Shown here: piece by piece, positions 34,223 to 46,075 of the stretch
Numbering within the stretch: the first letter of the stretch is position 1
Layout: each line of letters begins with the position of its first letter
DNA from: Agapanthus africanus
Lineage: Eukaryota; Streptophyta; Magnoliopsida; Asparagales; Amaryllidaceae
NCBI GenBank assembly: GCA_030015575.1
Contig: CM057347.1
Location: 506,977,176-507,041,175 of the forward strand
DNA length: 64,000 nt
Direction of reading: 5' to 3'
The notes under the pieces: model-generated
Databases searched by the model: none
What the model saw: only the letters and a program-made list of their open reading frames with translations
What the model was told of the DNA's origin: nothing
Program-made: the position numbers and the translations under genes

Positions 34223-37200
34223 TATAACACCCAGCCCCTTTTATACCGAAATCTGTTTTGTGTTACTTTAAAATTCTATTTAATTTATTTATAACTTTAT
34301 TTATTCTATTTATAAATTTTATCTATAAACTTATTTTTAAAAAAAAACCCATTTTCTTTTATCCAACCCCAAACCTAGCCCATTCTTTTAAATTAAACTC
34401 ATTGTTAAACTTTAGTCCATTTCCTTTCCCATTCCATTATAATTCTTTTACTCTTATTTTATTTTAGCCCGAGCCCAATCAATCTTTTCCCCTAAATTTT
34501 TCCCTTATATTTTTCTCTAGCCCTGCTCGCTTCCGGCTCACCCTCTTAAATCATTTATTTTTCCCTTCCTTTTGTATTTCCTGGCCCAATCCTTCCTTTT
34601 TCTTATCTAATTTTTCCTCAGCCCATCTCCCAAATCCTTCTCCTAATTTAATTTAATTCTTATTTTTATCTCTGGCCCAGGCCCGCTCTTCCCTCAGTTC
34701 TTAAAAGGAAATTCATTTTATTATTTAAACGGCCCAGCCCATTTTTCCCCAAAGAATTCTAAAAATTAAATTCTGTTTTCCTTGGCCGGCCCGTTCTACT
34801 TCAGTCCAGCACCCGCGCCCGCTTCATTCACAACCCGACCCGCTTCGACCCATCTCCCCCAACGGCTATTTTCCCCTTCTTCCGCGCGCGTTTCCTCCGC
34901 CCACGCCGCCTCCTTCGCCCACGTCGCCGCTCGTCGCGCGCCTCGCTCGCGAGCGTTACACCCACGACGCCCATCCCCTCGTCTCCCCATCTCTTCTCCC
35001 TCACCTCCATCATACCCTCCTCCTCGCTCGCCCCTCCCTCGTTCTTCTCTTCCTCACCCTGCACCGTCATCGGCCAACCCCTTCACTCGCCTCGCCGCCG
35101 CCGCCGACGTCGACGACTGCAAACTACCCGAGCTCCCTCGCCTTCCTCCACTCTGCACCCATCACCTCCTCACCTCCCTCCAATACCCGACAACCCATCC
35201 ACCACCGCCGACCCCCTCGTTCTCTCGTCGTCACCACCACCTCCGTCACCACCTACATCTCCCTCTCCATTCCCGAGCTCCCCACACTCCCCGACCTCCG
35301 ATCACTTCCTCCCTCTCCCTCTGTTCTCCTTCTCTCTCTCCATGTCTCTCCCCTCCCTCTAGCTACCTCAGTCTCCCTATCTCTCTCGCTCGCTCTGTCT
35401 CTCCCTCTCTCTCTCAGTCCCCATTCTCTCTCTCTCTCCCTCACTGCTCTCTCACTCCCTCTCTCTCCCTCTCATTTCTCTAACTCTCTCTCTCTCTAAC
35501 TCACAATTCTCACTCCCTCCCTCTGTGCTTTCTCTTTCTCTCTCTCTCTCTTTCTCTGCCTCCTCTCTCCCCTCTCTCTAAAACCTCTCTCTCTCTCCTC
35601 CTTCCTACGTCTCACTTCAAACACCACTGTTACTTCCCTTGCCGTCGTCACTTCTCTTTCGACAACAGCCAGCCCGCACCCACGAGCCTCCTTGTGCATT
35701 CGCACCACACCAAACCCAATTTCAATATTTTACCCCTCACTGTTAACTACATTGCGCACGCTGCCGGAGCGACGCCGTCGGTCGTCGGCAAACCCCAACA
35801 CTTCTCAGGCGAACCAGAGAGCACCCCTTAAGCTTCCAGTGCACGCAAAACGACTCCGGGAAAACTCCGACGTGAAATTCGTGTTTCGAACTAGGCTCGC
35901 GGGAATCCGGTACGTGGCGTATATCGCGCGTTCGCGACGACGTTGCTGCCCTGCGACCCCGAGACTTCTTCCAGGCAAGTATTCTACTTGCTTACATGCT
36001 ATTTGTCTAAGTTACAATCGTTAAATACATGAATTATAATGTTACAAGTTTAAACTATTATTGTGCCGTAACTGTTCGATGCTTGTTCGCTTAGGAAAAC
36101 ATTATCAGATTTGACGGAACTCGATGGTGTAGGTTGGCCCGTAGGGCTGTGAGCATAGTGTATGAATTTCGTTGGATAATTTGATAATTTACGACTAAAA
36201 CAACTGCCCCCAAGTTTAACCGTAAAACTGTAATTCTGTTGCATCTGAAAATCGTTAAATTCACCATAAATCATACACACATTAGAATGGTGAGCTCGAG
36301 GGCTCAAATCGAAGCCAACTCGACGAACTTTAACCCTATGCTAGTTTCCAGACATTTCTGTAACTAAACTGTGATGATATTCGGGTCGGAGTGCGACTCT
36401 GGACTGCAGTCCAGAGCGACTCCAGTTATTGGTTGCTGTTCCATAATGTGTACCACAAGACTTGATTAACACTTAGGTTGCGGAACTCCGCTGTTTATTG
36501 TAGATGAATCTGTTAGCTAGACAACACAATTAATTTCATACTGTTTCGTTACCATTTGTTATTTATTCTGTGATTTGGAAGATCGGGACGCATAACAGTC
36601 CCAACGAAATCAGAACTGACATGTTAGTGTTAAATAGATTGTAACTCCTAACGTACAGACGCGATTGAAGATCCGTTTGTGGCGTTGAAAACTTTACTGA
36701 AAACCCTAGAATTCATCCAACTGTAGCGTCGCTAAATTATGATCCCAACAGGGGTTAAAATGCGTTGCGAAATGGATTCCTGATTCTGAAACTGGATTTC
36801 CAGCCGCGTGCGCTTAAAAGGAAACAGTTATAAATAATGATCCTGAAACCCGATTGGCTTGAAACAAAATTCTATGGATAGCTAACTGAACATATTAATT
36901 ACTACCTGTTTATCATTTCGCCAAATTACATACATATACTTCATGATAAATCGTGCAAGAAATAGACTGTTGTTTTTATGACACCTTAATTGTGCTTTTA
37001 TACTGTTCATGCATCACATCATACCCATATCATTGTAGTGATAACCTAGGGACATCGTGCAATTACCCAGTGTTAGATTTTAGTGATGATTGTGGCAAGT
37101 ACGTCAGTGTTCGTGCATTCGTGATCAAGTGAAAGTGATACGTACTTGTGCACAATCAGAGTCCCTTTTATTCTATTGCATTGTCGACGTCTGTGGGATG

Positions 37201-38147
37201 TGTGTACGTGTGACTATAAGTGGTATGGGACACTTATGGGAGCGCTTGCACGGATGTCACAGATAAGGCATCCGACACTGCCATTTATCTTAGGTATTAG
37301 TCGGGACGTGCTTGATGGAGGTCCTGCCTCCAGTTCTCGCGCAGACTTGTCACGGATCGATTAGTATTTAGGGTTATGGTTAGCGTTTGGTGTAGACCTC
37401 GGGGTGTGGGGTAGTTCAAGTGTGAATTCAACAGAATCTCGGGAGTCCCATGCCGGCTTATATATTTAGGGAGTTATATGGAGATTTACAGGGTATGTGC
37501 TATAGACACCGTGATACATTCGTTACATGTTGGGCCCGTGGTCCCTTGCCCTTGGGTTCTACCCTTGGGTGGAGGACACTCGCGAGTGGTTGACTCTCAC
37601 ACTTGGGCTGACGATAGGCTTATTGACCTGTGCAGTGAGACTTAGAGACTGATAGGGTTACTGTCATTTACATTCCTTATATACTGTGTTGACATACATG
37701 ACACATCGTTATACTGTTTTACTGCTCCGCTGCATTTGTCCCCGCTCATTTATATTCATGCTGTTATTGATTTACTGTTATTCATATCCTTCACCACTGT
37801 TAGAACTGTTACTTGATTATATACATTATATTGCTATTGTGTCGCTCTGACGACCTGAGTATGCATGCTCAGTGTGAGGAGAAGATTTAGCTTGGACCAG
37901 ATCTAGACGTGCATCACAGACTTCTTGACTTGCCTTCCCGATTTACATTCATTTGTTCCACTTCAGGTCAGTCTTTATATTGTTTCCTTCAGTTACTGTA
38001 TTTCTCATTACCTGCGCATCGTTTACTGTTTACCATGATAAACTAGAAGCCGAAGTGTGACTACGGCAAGACATTTCCTTGACCGTAGGAGCATGGCTGG
38101 CCTTGTCTACCCCTCGTATTCCGTATTTTGGGAAGCGGGGCGTGACA
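34223..38147 (+). repeat. Element E 3' LTR (3,925 bp)
   Basis: This LTR has the same length as the 5' LTR and is nearly identical to it. It starts TATAACACCCAGCCCC and ends GGGGCGTGACA, followed by the target duplication TGGAG. By-eye comparison gives about five substitutions and no length change. Confidence 0.93.
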
Positions 38148-39325
38148 TGGAGTCTCCCAAGTAATGTATCCCATCACATGATATCCGAATGACGTCGAAC
38201 CTTTCGATCGATTCGTCAAAGTTCCATAATCCCCCAAGAGCTCAACATCTTGAATACAGTTTAATAGTATTCCGGTACATGCCACAGTACCTATGGACCG
38301 GCCGTAGAAGGGCAAACCCAAGCCTCATTAATGGAACCGCGGAACTGCTGCAAACCCTAAGGTTTCAAAGCGTTCTCATGGTCATTATATCGAGTTAGGA
38401 TTTCATTCTTCTAGAGGGTCCACGGAATTACTTGCATGTTTTTCCGAATACTTTAAACTTGGAAAATGGGTCTCTGACATTCGATCGTTCTTCTATCGAA
38501 TCTCAACGTACCTGCGTGAAGTCGTCTCTAGCTGGAATCAATCAATCTAATGACCTCGCATCGGGATAGGCAACGAATCACGTGTCCTAGTCATTCCTCC
38601 TTGGGTGACTAGTGATCTTCTATCATATCACTAAGTACAACTCGTACGGTGTTAGCTTCAAATATCCGGGTGACATCTCGTCAGTCGCAGCAACAACTAA
38701 ATCATTCGTCCGCACGCTGAACCGTGCCTTAATCATCAAGTATAATCGGTGCATTGACGGTCATCACATTCTGGCTGGCCTCTAACAGTGGCCCCAATCC
38801 TCTGGTGCTGATCTGCACGTCCGAGAAATCCTGTAAAAGTGATCCATCAAACGCTCATGGCACGAAAACACAATAGAACGATACATCTATGCAATTGTGT
38901 GTCCCTGGAATCACGCCTTTGTTAGTCCTCGTCCATGACGAGCTCGTGTTGACGCAACTCTAGCCGTAGCTCTCTCTGCCCATGTAATCGTGGCAGCAAA
39001 AACCATAAACCGATAATGATGAGGATAGATCATAGGAATGAATATAATAATGTGCAAGGAAATGTACATCCTAAGGCTTCTTAAGCGGAGTAGCGTATCG
39101 TAAGTATACCGCGGAACATACACACGGTACGCCACTCTCATTAAGTCACCTACTCCATCAACCAAGGTCAACCTACGCGACGAAAGTTCGGGTCTAATAC
39201 CCTCTCGACTAAGTCTATGTTCCGTAAGGTCAAGCCTAGATTCTGAATATATACAAACGCCCTAGGCTCCGCATAGTCAAACATATACTCAAACCAAGGT
39301 TAACCTAGCTCTCTGATACCAACTT
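38148..39325 (-). mobile_element. Element D interior, 5' part with primer site
   Basis: This stretch begins at the right-hand edge with an initiator-Met primer site (read on the minus strand: AAGTTGGTATCAGAGAGC, about 39308-39325). No gag domain is recognisable. The 86-residue minus-strand ORFs at 38061-38321 and 38911-39171 have no known motif. The region is separated from D's other interior part by element E. Confidence 0.65.
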
Positions 39326-41442
39326 TGTCATGACCCGAAATGGCACGTGACTGGCACTTGAATCATATGAACTCTATAGGACCCCATCTAATTCAAGTAA
39401 GCCAAAAATCCCAGAAATCTAAACCATTTTAAGGAAGAAATGAAGAAAACTTATTTTAAAGTAAGCGGTTTTAATAATATAAGCCGAAATATGCATTTTT
39501 AAAATCTCAAGTCTTTTCTGAAAATTTCGTTAGAGTTTCCTTTGTAAATACTGGCCCCAAAAAGGGTACAACACATGAAATATATACATGATGATAAAAG
39601 GCATCCCCAAGCGGGAGATAGCTCTTCGCCAATTGGCGGTCACAACCACGCAAGCAATATAATATACAACGCCGAAGGGCGAGAATCAAAACTCAAAAGG
39701 AAACGAATATCATCAAGAAAACCACAATAATATAAGCGCGACTCTAAGGTCAAAACAATAACAACTGGTTTTCTAAGTCTGAAATAATAAACAAGTCTGG
39801 TTGATGGAGTTTCTAGATACAACTGAATATAAATAAAATACAATGGTGGTCACGATGCAAGTGAACCCATCTACCAAGGCAATCACCCAAAAAGGAGCAG
39901 TGTGCCAGCAAAGCCGCAACGAATCTGTACGGCAAAACCCGCAAGAACTGTGGCACAACGGGGGTGAGTTGCCAACTCGTGAGTAGAAAATATCACCGAG
40001 CAGAAATCGCATGTATGACTCAATCCTAGGTCATACGATCAGTAGTATCCTCAAATAATAAAATGGCCTGAAGCATATAATAATGGCAAGGGTAACATCT
40101 ATGCATAAGTGTAATCCCATGTGCTCGTGTCAGTGCCTCAGGTAGTAATATATCATAAATATGATGTATGAATGTATGAAAATAGAATGCATCTAAATGT
40201 GGAAACTGTTTTCTTATCTCAGTGAGATTTCTGTATAAAATCGAGTATCATCAATGAAATCATGCAGAAAATCGGTATCAATCATCAACACAAAATATAA
40301 ATCTTAAATCTCGATATCTCAGGCTCCGGCTATCCGGACTGGCCTATATCATTAAAGCTCAATATCTCAGGCTCCGGCTATCCGGACTGGCCTGTATCAT
40401 CAAATATCAATATCTAGGGCTCCGGCTATTCGGACTGGCCCAAATTCTCAAATAAAAGACCACGTCGGTATCCTTCGGATATCCGGCGCGTCACAATAAA
40501 ATTACCAGTCAGTAGTGCTCCCCTGTCTCTGGCTCAACGCCATCATCTGCGACCTTCTCGTCCCGGGGTACTGCACCGGATCCACCATGCACCCACAGAT
40601 GGTTCCTCCTCCTCCTCGAATCGGGTGTATGATATCTCTCAAGAGCCGAGAAAACTCATGGTGGACATATCTCAAATCATATTTGGAGAAAACCACAATT
40701 TTATATCTTTTTAAAATGATAATCAGTTCATAAAATCTTTACGGTTTCTCCAAATCCAGAAATCTCATAGAAATCCGAAATACCAATCCCAAGAGTAAAT
40801 AACAGTAAATACTGGGCTCCGGCAATCTGGACTGGCCCTATAATATTGCATGACAATGAATTTATGAATGCATCTGATATCAAGCAAAGAATGCAATAAT
40901 TAAACTAGCATATGAAAGCAATAACATATAGGAACTATCAGCTAGTAAGCTATGTCAATGAAATAATGTTCTCTAAAGTGTACGTGACATAGCAACTACC
41001 GATGAAGATGTGTGTGGGCCGGCAAGCGAGTGTACGTGGAGCATATGCATCGGTAATGGTGCTGGTGTCTTAACAACAGGTTTCATCATTTCTAACGAAA
41101 ATACATATAAGCATGCAATGTAATGCGAACAGCAGAATAAATGGCAAATGAATAGTAAATACAGCAATAAAGAAATATACATTCCTATATACGAGTCATA
41201 CAGTTTTTGGTATCTGAAATCGCATGAATCGTGGTGTTTAGAAAATAGGGTTACGGTGTTTTTATGAAAAAGTACATCCTTTGAAATATCCGTAGTATCT
41301 CTTGGCCTGTCTTTAAAATACTCACGATTCGTTAGTTTTGGAAATAAGTATGACTCGTGCTCAGTCTAACATCTACTAAGTAACTACAGGACTAAACTAA
41401 CAAACTAGTTAAAAAGGGTATGGAAATCCATCTAAATCTGAG

Positions 41443-41489
<47 letters not shown>

Positions 41490-43738
41490 GGTGATCCCGC
41501 CTCTATAGTATCACGTATGATACAATATGTCAAGAGTGCGGATCTATCATCATAATTATATCTCGTATGGTAAATCCATCATACGGTATCCCAAATCTGG
41601 GTACGAGTCGAATATCACATTTATCTCATCATTTATCTGGTATCCTTATCATCATATCATGAACTGGAGTACTGATCTAAACTCTAGTACACTGATACCA
41701 TCAACATACATATATGCATGTGTATGAAAACACATCGCCAAGGACTCGCTATAATACATGTCGTATCTCATAATACGAACTAAAACATATCACCGATCTC
41801 GTGGCACCATACCCAATCTTATCGACTCATCTCCAAATACCATGTACTATCCTCATCATCCATGTATATGTATACGTATACACACACACACACACACATA
41901 TTCCCATACCTATGTGCACGCGCGCACACACACACACACACGCACACACATATCCCCATATACGTACAAGAAATAAAATGTATGCGTGTATGTGTGCGTG
42001 TATGCAAATCACTACTCTAGGGTTCGCGACTAAGAAACTAACTAATGCGTTTTTCTATAAGTATGCTAAAACTATCCCAAAGTCACCTAGCATTTTTTAC
42101 TAAGTATACACATCTCATAACACATAAGTGTGTGTGTGTGTGTGTATCATAATGCATTCGCGTTCTATAGTACGAAACTGCGGGGGTGCTATACGCCATC
42201 CACCCGACTTCTCCCGTAGATATATATATCTACTCACCTTGATCCTCGCTTGCTGGAGTCGATGACGCTACGCTCTCTTCGTCGTCTCAAAATCCACGTG
42301 GGGGTACCTACATGTCATAACATATCGTGTCGTATTAAAATCCAATTCAAAACCAAAACGACACGCGAATCACGCATAGGTTAAAATCAATGATATAAGT
42401 ATGCAAGAAAGGCATAACCAAAACCTCGACGTCGATGTACAAACGTCAAACTATCGAGTTAAAACACAAATACCCAAGTTCAAGTTAACAGAATCCACAA
42501 AACCGAAATCAGAAACAATGTAAAACACTTCCAGATTTTACCCTAGGTCAAATTAGCCAATTTTATACGTAGGGGAGGTCTAATTAGAGAGTATAGGAGC
42601 TATGGACCAAGCACGAAGCACAGGGGGCAAGTCCTAGCCGCAAATTGTGGCCAGAAGGCATTTATTTGCGGCCTGGAAGTGAAGGTGGGGTCCGGGGTTT
42701 CAATGGTAGCTCCAAAGATGCCTGCTTGTATCACTGTGTTTGCTAAATATTTTCCAGGTGTCCCGGGTAATAGCAGATATTAAAACAACAACACAAATAC
42801 AACACAAACCCGATATCGGGGATTTCTAAGTTCGTGAACTGGGGCTAAGTCTCAGATTTAGTCCAATATACAATCACTACAGGGGTTGCATGGCCTCTAC
42901 TAATCTCAATTACACTTCACTACTCAAGATTTTATCAAAACCCTGACTTGGAATTTTTAAAGTTCACTAAACAACACTTAATCGATTCTAAACTAATATA
43001 GGTACTAAAGTGAATCAAATACAATACTAATGGTGAAAGAAATTTCTCATTTGGTAACTCAAGAAAATTCTTGTGTTGCTCCAAGTCTCCAAAATCCAAA
43101 CTTTCTTGGTCCAAAGTGCTTGTAGTGAGCTTGTGCATGTTTTTTGTGAAAAGGAGATAAAGTTTTGAGTTGATTTGGATGGTGAAGTGAGGTGTTTGAG
43201 GAGGGAGGAGGTGGAGGGCAGCCATGGGAGAGGGAGAGGGAAAAGAGATAGAAAATGAAGAGGGAAACAAATGAGAATTTGGTCAATGAGACCCCTCACC
43301 TCACTCTTTCTTCTCTCTCTTGTCCATACTCATTTTTTATCCTTTTCCCTTTTCTTTTTCTTTTCTATTCTTTTCTTTTGTTTTCTCTTCTCATATTAAA
43401 ATAAAAACCATGCATGAAAAATTAAAGAAAAAGCCATGTAGGAAATGTAACAAAAGTGTAATATGACATGGTGTATGTCATGTGCACAAATCAAGTTTAA
43501 TGCACGATTAGTGATATTTAATCGCGATTAGCGTTAAAATTGTATATAATAAATTATAAAAAATTCATAATTTACCTAAATCACATAGAACACCCTCATT
43601 TCATAAATTCCTATAATTTTCCAAATATTTCCCAATTTATTGAAAATTAATTATACAACACTATCAAATATTCATAATATTTATTATTTAATCTTATAAA
43701 TTCCCAAAAATAATATTTTATTTTTCTGAAATGTTACA
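39326..43738 (-). repeat. Element D 5' LTR (4,413 bp)
   Basis: On the minus strand it runs from TGTAACATTTC (43738) to GGTCATGACA (39326). Inside are three copies of a 48-bp repeat with GGCTCCGGCTATCCGGAC (40322, 40370, 40418, with a diverged one near 40813), a TA dinucleotide run near 41446-41487, and CA-rich tracts at 41880-41950. It contains the unoccupied version of element C's insertion site. At 4.4 kb it is long for a plant LTR. Confidence 0.85.
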
Positions 43739-44241
43739 GGCACCCACATCGACACCGCTCTCGCCTCGGGAGAGGACGACCGCTTCACCCGCGGGCAGTC
43801 GGCCCTGTGCCACTGTATAGGAACAGACCAATCCTCACCCTCGGATGGCCCGACAAATATGAACTTCTCCTTCCATTCATGGATGGAAGAAGGAACTACT
43901 ACAACCCGCGACCCTGCAGCCCTCCTATGTTTTCTTAAGGAAACGTACACCCAGCTCAGTTTGTCCTTAGGGGTGCCGGGATGATTTTTATTGCAAAGGG
44001 AGGAATGGAGAAGGGTCAAGCTGAAGGGGATTTTTTCGAGTCTCAATCGGACCATGAACCCGAGGAGAATTCTCCATGAGTTCAGCACTAGCTGGTCCGG
44101 ATTTAGTTGAAAACAACGCAGCGCCCCGCATACCTCGGAGGAGAAGAGCAGACGCAATCCAGCCTAAAAGGCATCCAGGTACAAGACGATCTCCTTGCCC
44201 TGCACCTGATCCGCCCTCTCGCCCTCCCTAGCCAAACGAAG

Positions 44242-44493
44242 CTAATAGCTAGGAGGAATGTGGAAGCGAGCCCGGATTGTGGTGAGCTCGTCCATAATCC
44301 TCAGGAGGGAGGGCACATCGCGAGCATTCCTGATGCGCGCTTTGGGAATCCTTCCCATCGCCTGACCATGGGCAGCACGGGTAACCCTAACTCTACGAGG
44401 GGAATCCGACTCGGATGGAGCAGAGGAAGAAGCAACGGAAGACTCCCTAGACTCTACCCTAACTATCTCAACAGACTCCTCAGCGAAAGACAT
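44242..44493 (-). pseudogene. Antisense ORF fragment in Tat element A
   Basis: It starts MSFAEESVEIVRVESRES, similar to MSSFEKSVEIVRVEFRES at 49469 in element B. The following minus-strand ORF at 43684-44157 carries NSWRILLGFMVRL and WVYVSLRKH, recalling the 'putative gypsy type transposon' family (Pfam Transposase_28) found in such antisense positions. Function is unknown. It is broken and cut by element D. Confidence 0.6.
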
Positions 44494-44627
44494 CTAACCT
44501 GATTCAAAGAACGAGTCCTCCGAGGAAAAAGCCCAAAAGATCCGACCTAAAAGATAGAGCATCGAGCTATCTCTTGCAGCAATAGGGAAATGATGGCGAA
44601 GTGTGAACCATGGGGGGATCCCACCTC

Positions 44628-44635
44628 TATTTATA
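44628..44635 (-). promoter_or_regulatory. TATA box of antisense unit, element A
   Basis: TATAAATA on the minus strand, in a context of about 20 bases that is also present at 49323-49344 in element B. It lies about 135 bases upstream of the antisense ORF start. Confidence 0.55.
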
Positions 44636-45013
44636 GCGTTTTGGCAAACGCATCCAACAGCGCAGATCGTTTCCTGCCAAAACAACGCTTCGCGCTCGAC
44701 GGCCGTCGACGTTCCACGTGTCGCACGACCATTGAACGCGTCCCTTCGAGCGCAGAGGACAGCGGCAACCCATCACGTTAGCCAATCGCCATCGGACACG
44801 TGGCCTGGCACCTCAACGAACGTACGATCGAATCGACGCTCCCTCTTTAATGCACGATAACCTCTCTGATCCGTTGACGTCATCAAAGGATACGCCTAAC
44901 CACCTCGGGAATCCGCGCCGACGAGGTCTTCAACTATGAACTGAGCCCGGGTGACCTATCGGACCACTCTTGACCCGACCCATGAATAGGTCAGGACGAG
45001 AGTGGGGGGCTAA

Positions 45014-45815
45014 TGATGATGCTCATAAGTGGGAGCTCCCCAGATCATGACACATGGCAGATGACGTGTCCCGATGGACACGGAAACAAGGTAAGGACTA
45101 CACATTGGAGGCGTCCCCCGGGCTATCGTCCCGTTGCCCGGACCCGACCTCCAAGGATTTCCTGAACATTTCTATGTTCGCCAAGTAAACGACCATTGGA
45201 TCCCCACCGAGCCTTCCTACATGCTGAGCTTCTCGGCCCTTCGCCTCTGAGCTATCACGGAGCTGAACCAGCTTGGCCTCTCGCCCTCTTTTAGGTCTCT
45301 CGCCGAGCTGGGCTTCCTCGGTTCTATCGAACGACCTAGAACACAGATCACAGGCGTCTCTGCCACGGCTCTGCGAATTTCGCCAGACGTGAGATATCCG
45401 CCACCCCTCGATCCCGCGTTCCACGCCGTCGCATCCCCCCATTAACGAGCGTATCTCGTCATTAATGGGGGATCCCGCCATTCTCGCAGGCGTAACGCCT
45501 GGAGAGAATCTCGCACCCGCTAGCCCATCGCTGTCGCTATATAAACCCCTCTATTAGATGACTCAGGTAAGGCAATTTTTACCCAAATAGGCCGCTACTC
45601 TGCCCAAATATCTCGACTAACTTGATTGTCGGAGGGTCCACGGCGGTACAACTACCCCGGGACTTCTTTGCAGGTAGCTCGGCTTCACACCAAATCAATC
45701 CCATTGAGATCCACACGCTTCAGGAGGCAACCCTCAAATTCAATCTCAGCCATTTATCAACGATGTCGGCAGATCGACGGAAGACAACATCTGAAGAAGA
45801 TCCAGACCTCCATCA
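45014..45815 (+). repeat. Tat element A 3' LTR (about 802 bp)
   Basis: It begins TGATGATGCTC after a purine tract and ends CCTCCATCA. A TATATAA box lies near 45538. No second copy of the downstream five bases (ACTCC) can be placed, because the 5' LTR start is missing. Confidence 0.85.
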
Positions 45816-45928
45816 ACTCCGCATGTAATTGTGACGGTATGTTTCAATTCGGCTCCTGATTTGATTTGCCCCCTAAATAAAAATAAGAAGTAAAAAATGA
45901 ATTAATCAACTCATTTCTCTATTTTTAG

Positions 45929-46075
45929 CAAAACAACTTCCTCCATAAAGTGCCTTATATGGCCTCTGATTGCTTCTGGGGCATATCGGCAACTGAACAG
46001 AACATGAAAAAGGAAGAGATGAAACTTTTCGGACATGTTAACATGTTGGTTGTTCTATTTTTGGCTCTCTCGTAG
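45929..46075 (+). CDS. Possible terminal exon of a host gene
   Basis: A good acceptor (CTATTTTTAG) at 45919-45928 is followed by 48 codons open in phase 0 to a TAG at 46073. The text starts QNNFLHKVPYMASDCFW and ends in the hydrophobic MLVVLFLALS, so it could be a C-terminal membrane or tail segment. I do not recognise the family. No neighbouring exon was found; upstream lies the Tat LTR, so if genuine the gene is disrupted or this is a relic. A chance open stretch is possible. Confidence 0.3.
   Translation, partial: QNNFLHKVPYMASDCFWGISATEQNMKKEEMKLFGHVNMLVVLFLALS

Larger units (their letters stand above)
27446..38147 (+). mobile_element. Element E: young non-autonomous LTR element without pol
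   Basis: The element is 10.7 kb, flanked by a 5-bp target duplication TGGAG (27441-27445 and 38148-38152), with two LTRs of 3,925 bp each. The interior (31371-34222, about 2.85 kb) has an initiator-Met primer site, a double zinc-knuckle ORF and an acidic ORF, but no protease, RT, RNase H or integrase. Only about five LTR differences were seen by eye; at 1.3e-8 per site per year that is near 50,000 years. The structure looks whole for a non-autonomous element. LTR termini and primer site resemble element C, a possible source of enzymes. Confidence 0.9.
12859..43738 (-). mobile_element. Element D: Del/Tekay-type LTR element without recognisable pol, hosting two insertions
   Basis: On the minus strand D runs from a 5' LTR (39326-43738), through a primer site at about 39309-39325 and an interior, to a 3' LTR remnant (12859-13403 plus 24479-25770). 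A purine-rich tract adjoins the 3' LTR at 25771. The LTR begins TGTAACATTTC and ends GGTCATGACA. Leaving out element E, the interior is only about 2.85 kb and shows no protease, RT or integrase, so D looks non-autonomous or gutted. TTCGGGGACCGAATT next to the purine tract is typical of Tekay-type elements. The left LTR is truncated at about 12859. It is broken. Confidence 0.75.
43739..45815 (+). mobile_element. Tat element 3' end, probably the far part of element A
   Basis: It contains a 3' region with minus-strand (antisense) ORFs, a purine tract AGTGGGGGGCTAA and an LTR at 45014-45815. The LTR matches element A's 5' LTR well. The antisense ORFs (43684-44157 and 44242-44493) correspond to the first antisense module of element B at 49469-50128, and both have TATAAATA upstream (44628-44635 here). 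D abuts it at 43738. It is broken, lacking most of pol. Confidence 0.75.

Noticed and set aside
41446-41487. TA repeat as a regulatory site
   Set aside because: It is a plain dinucleotide microsatellite inside an LTR.
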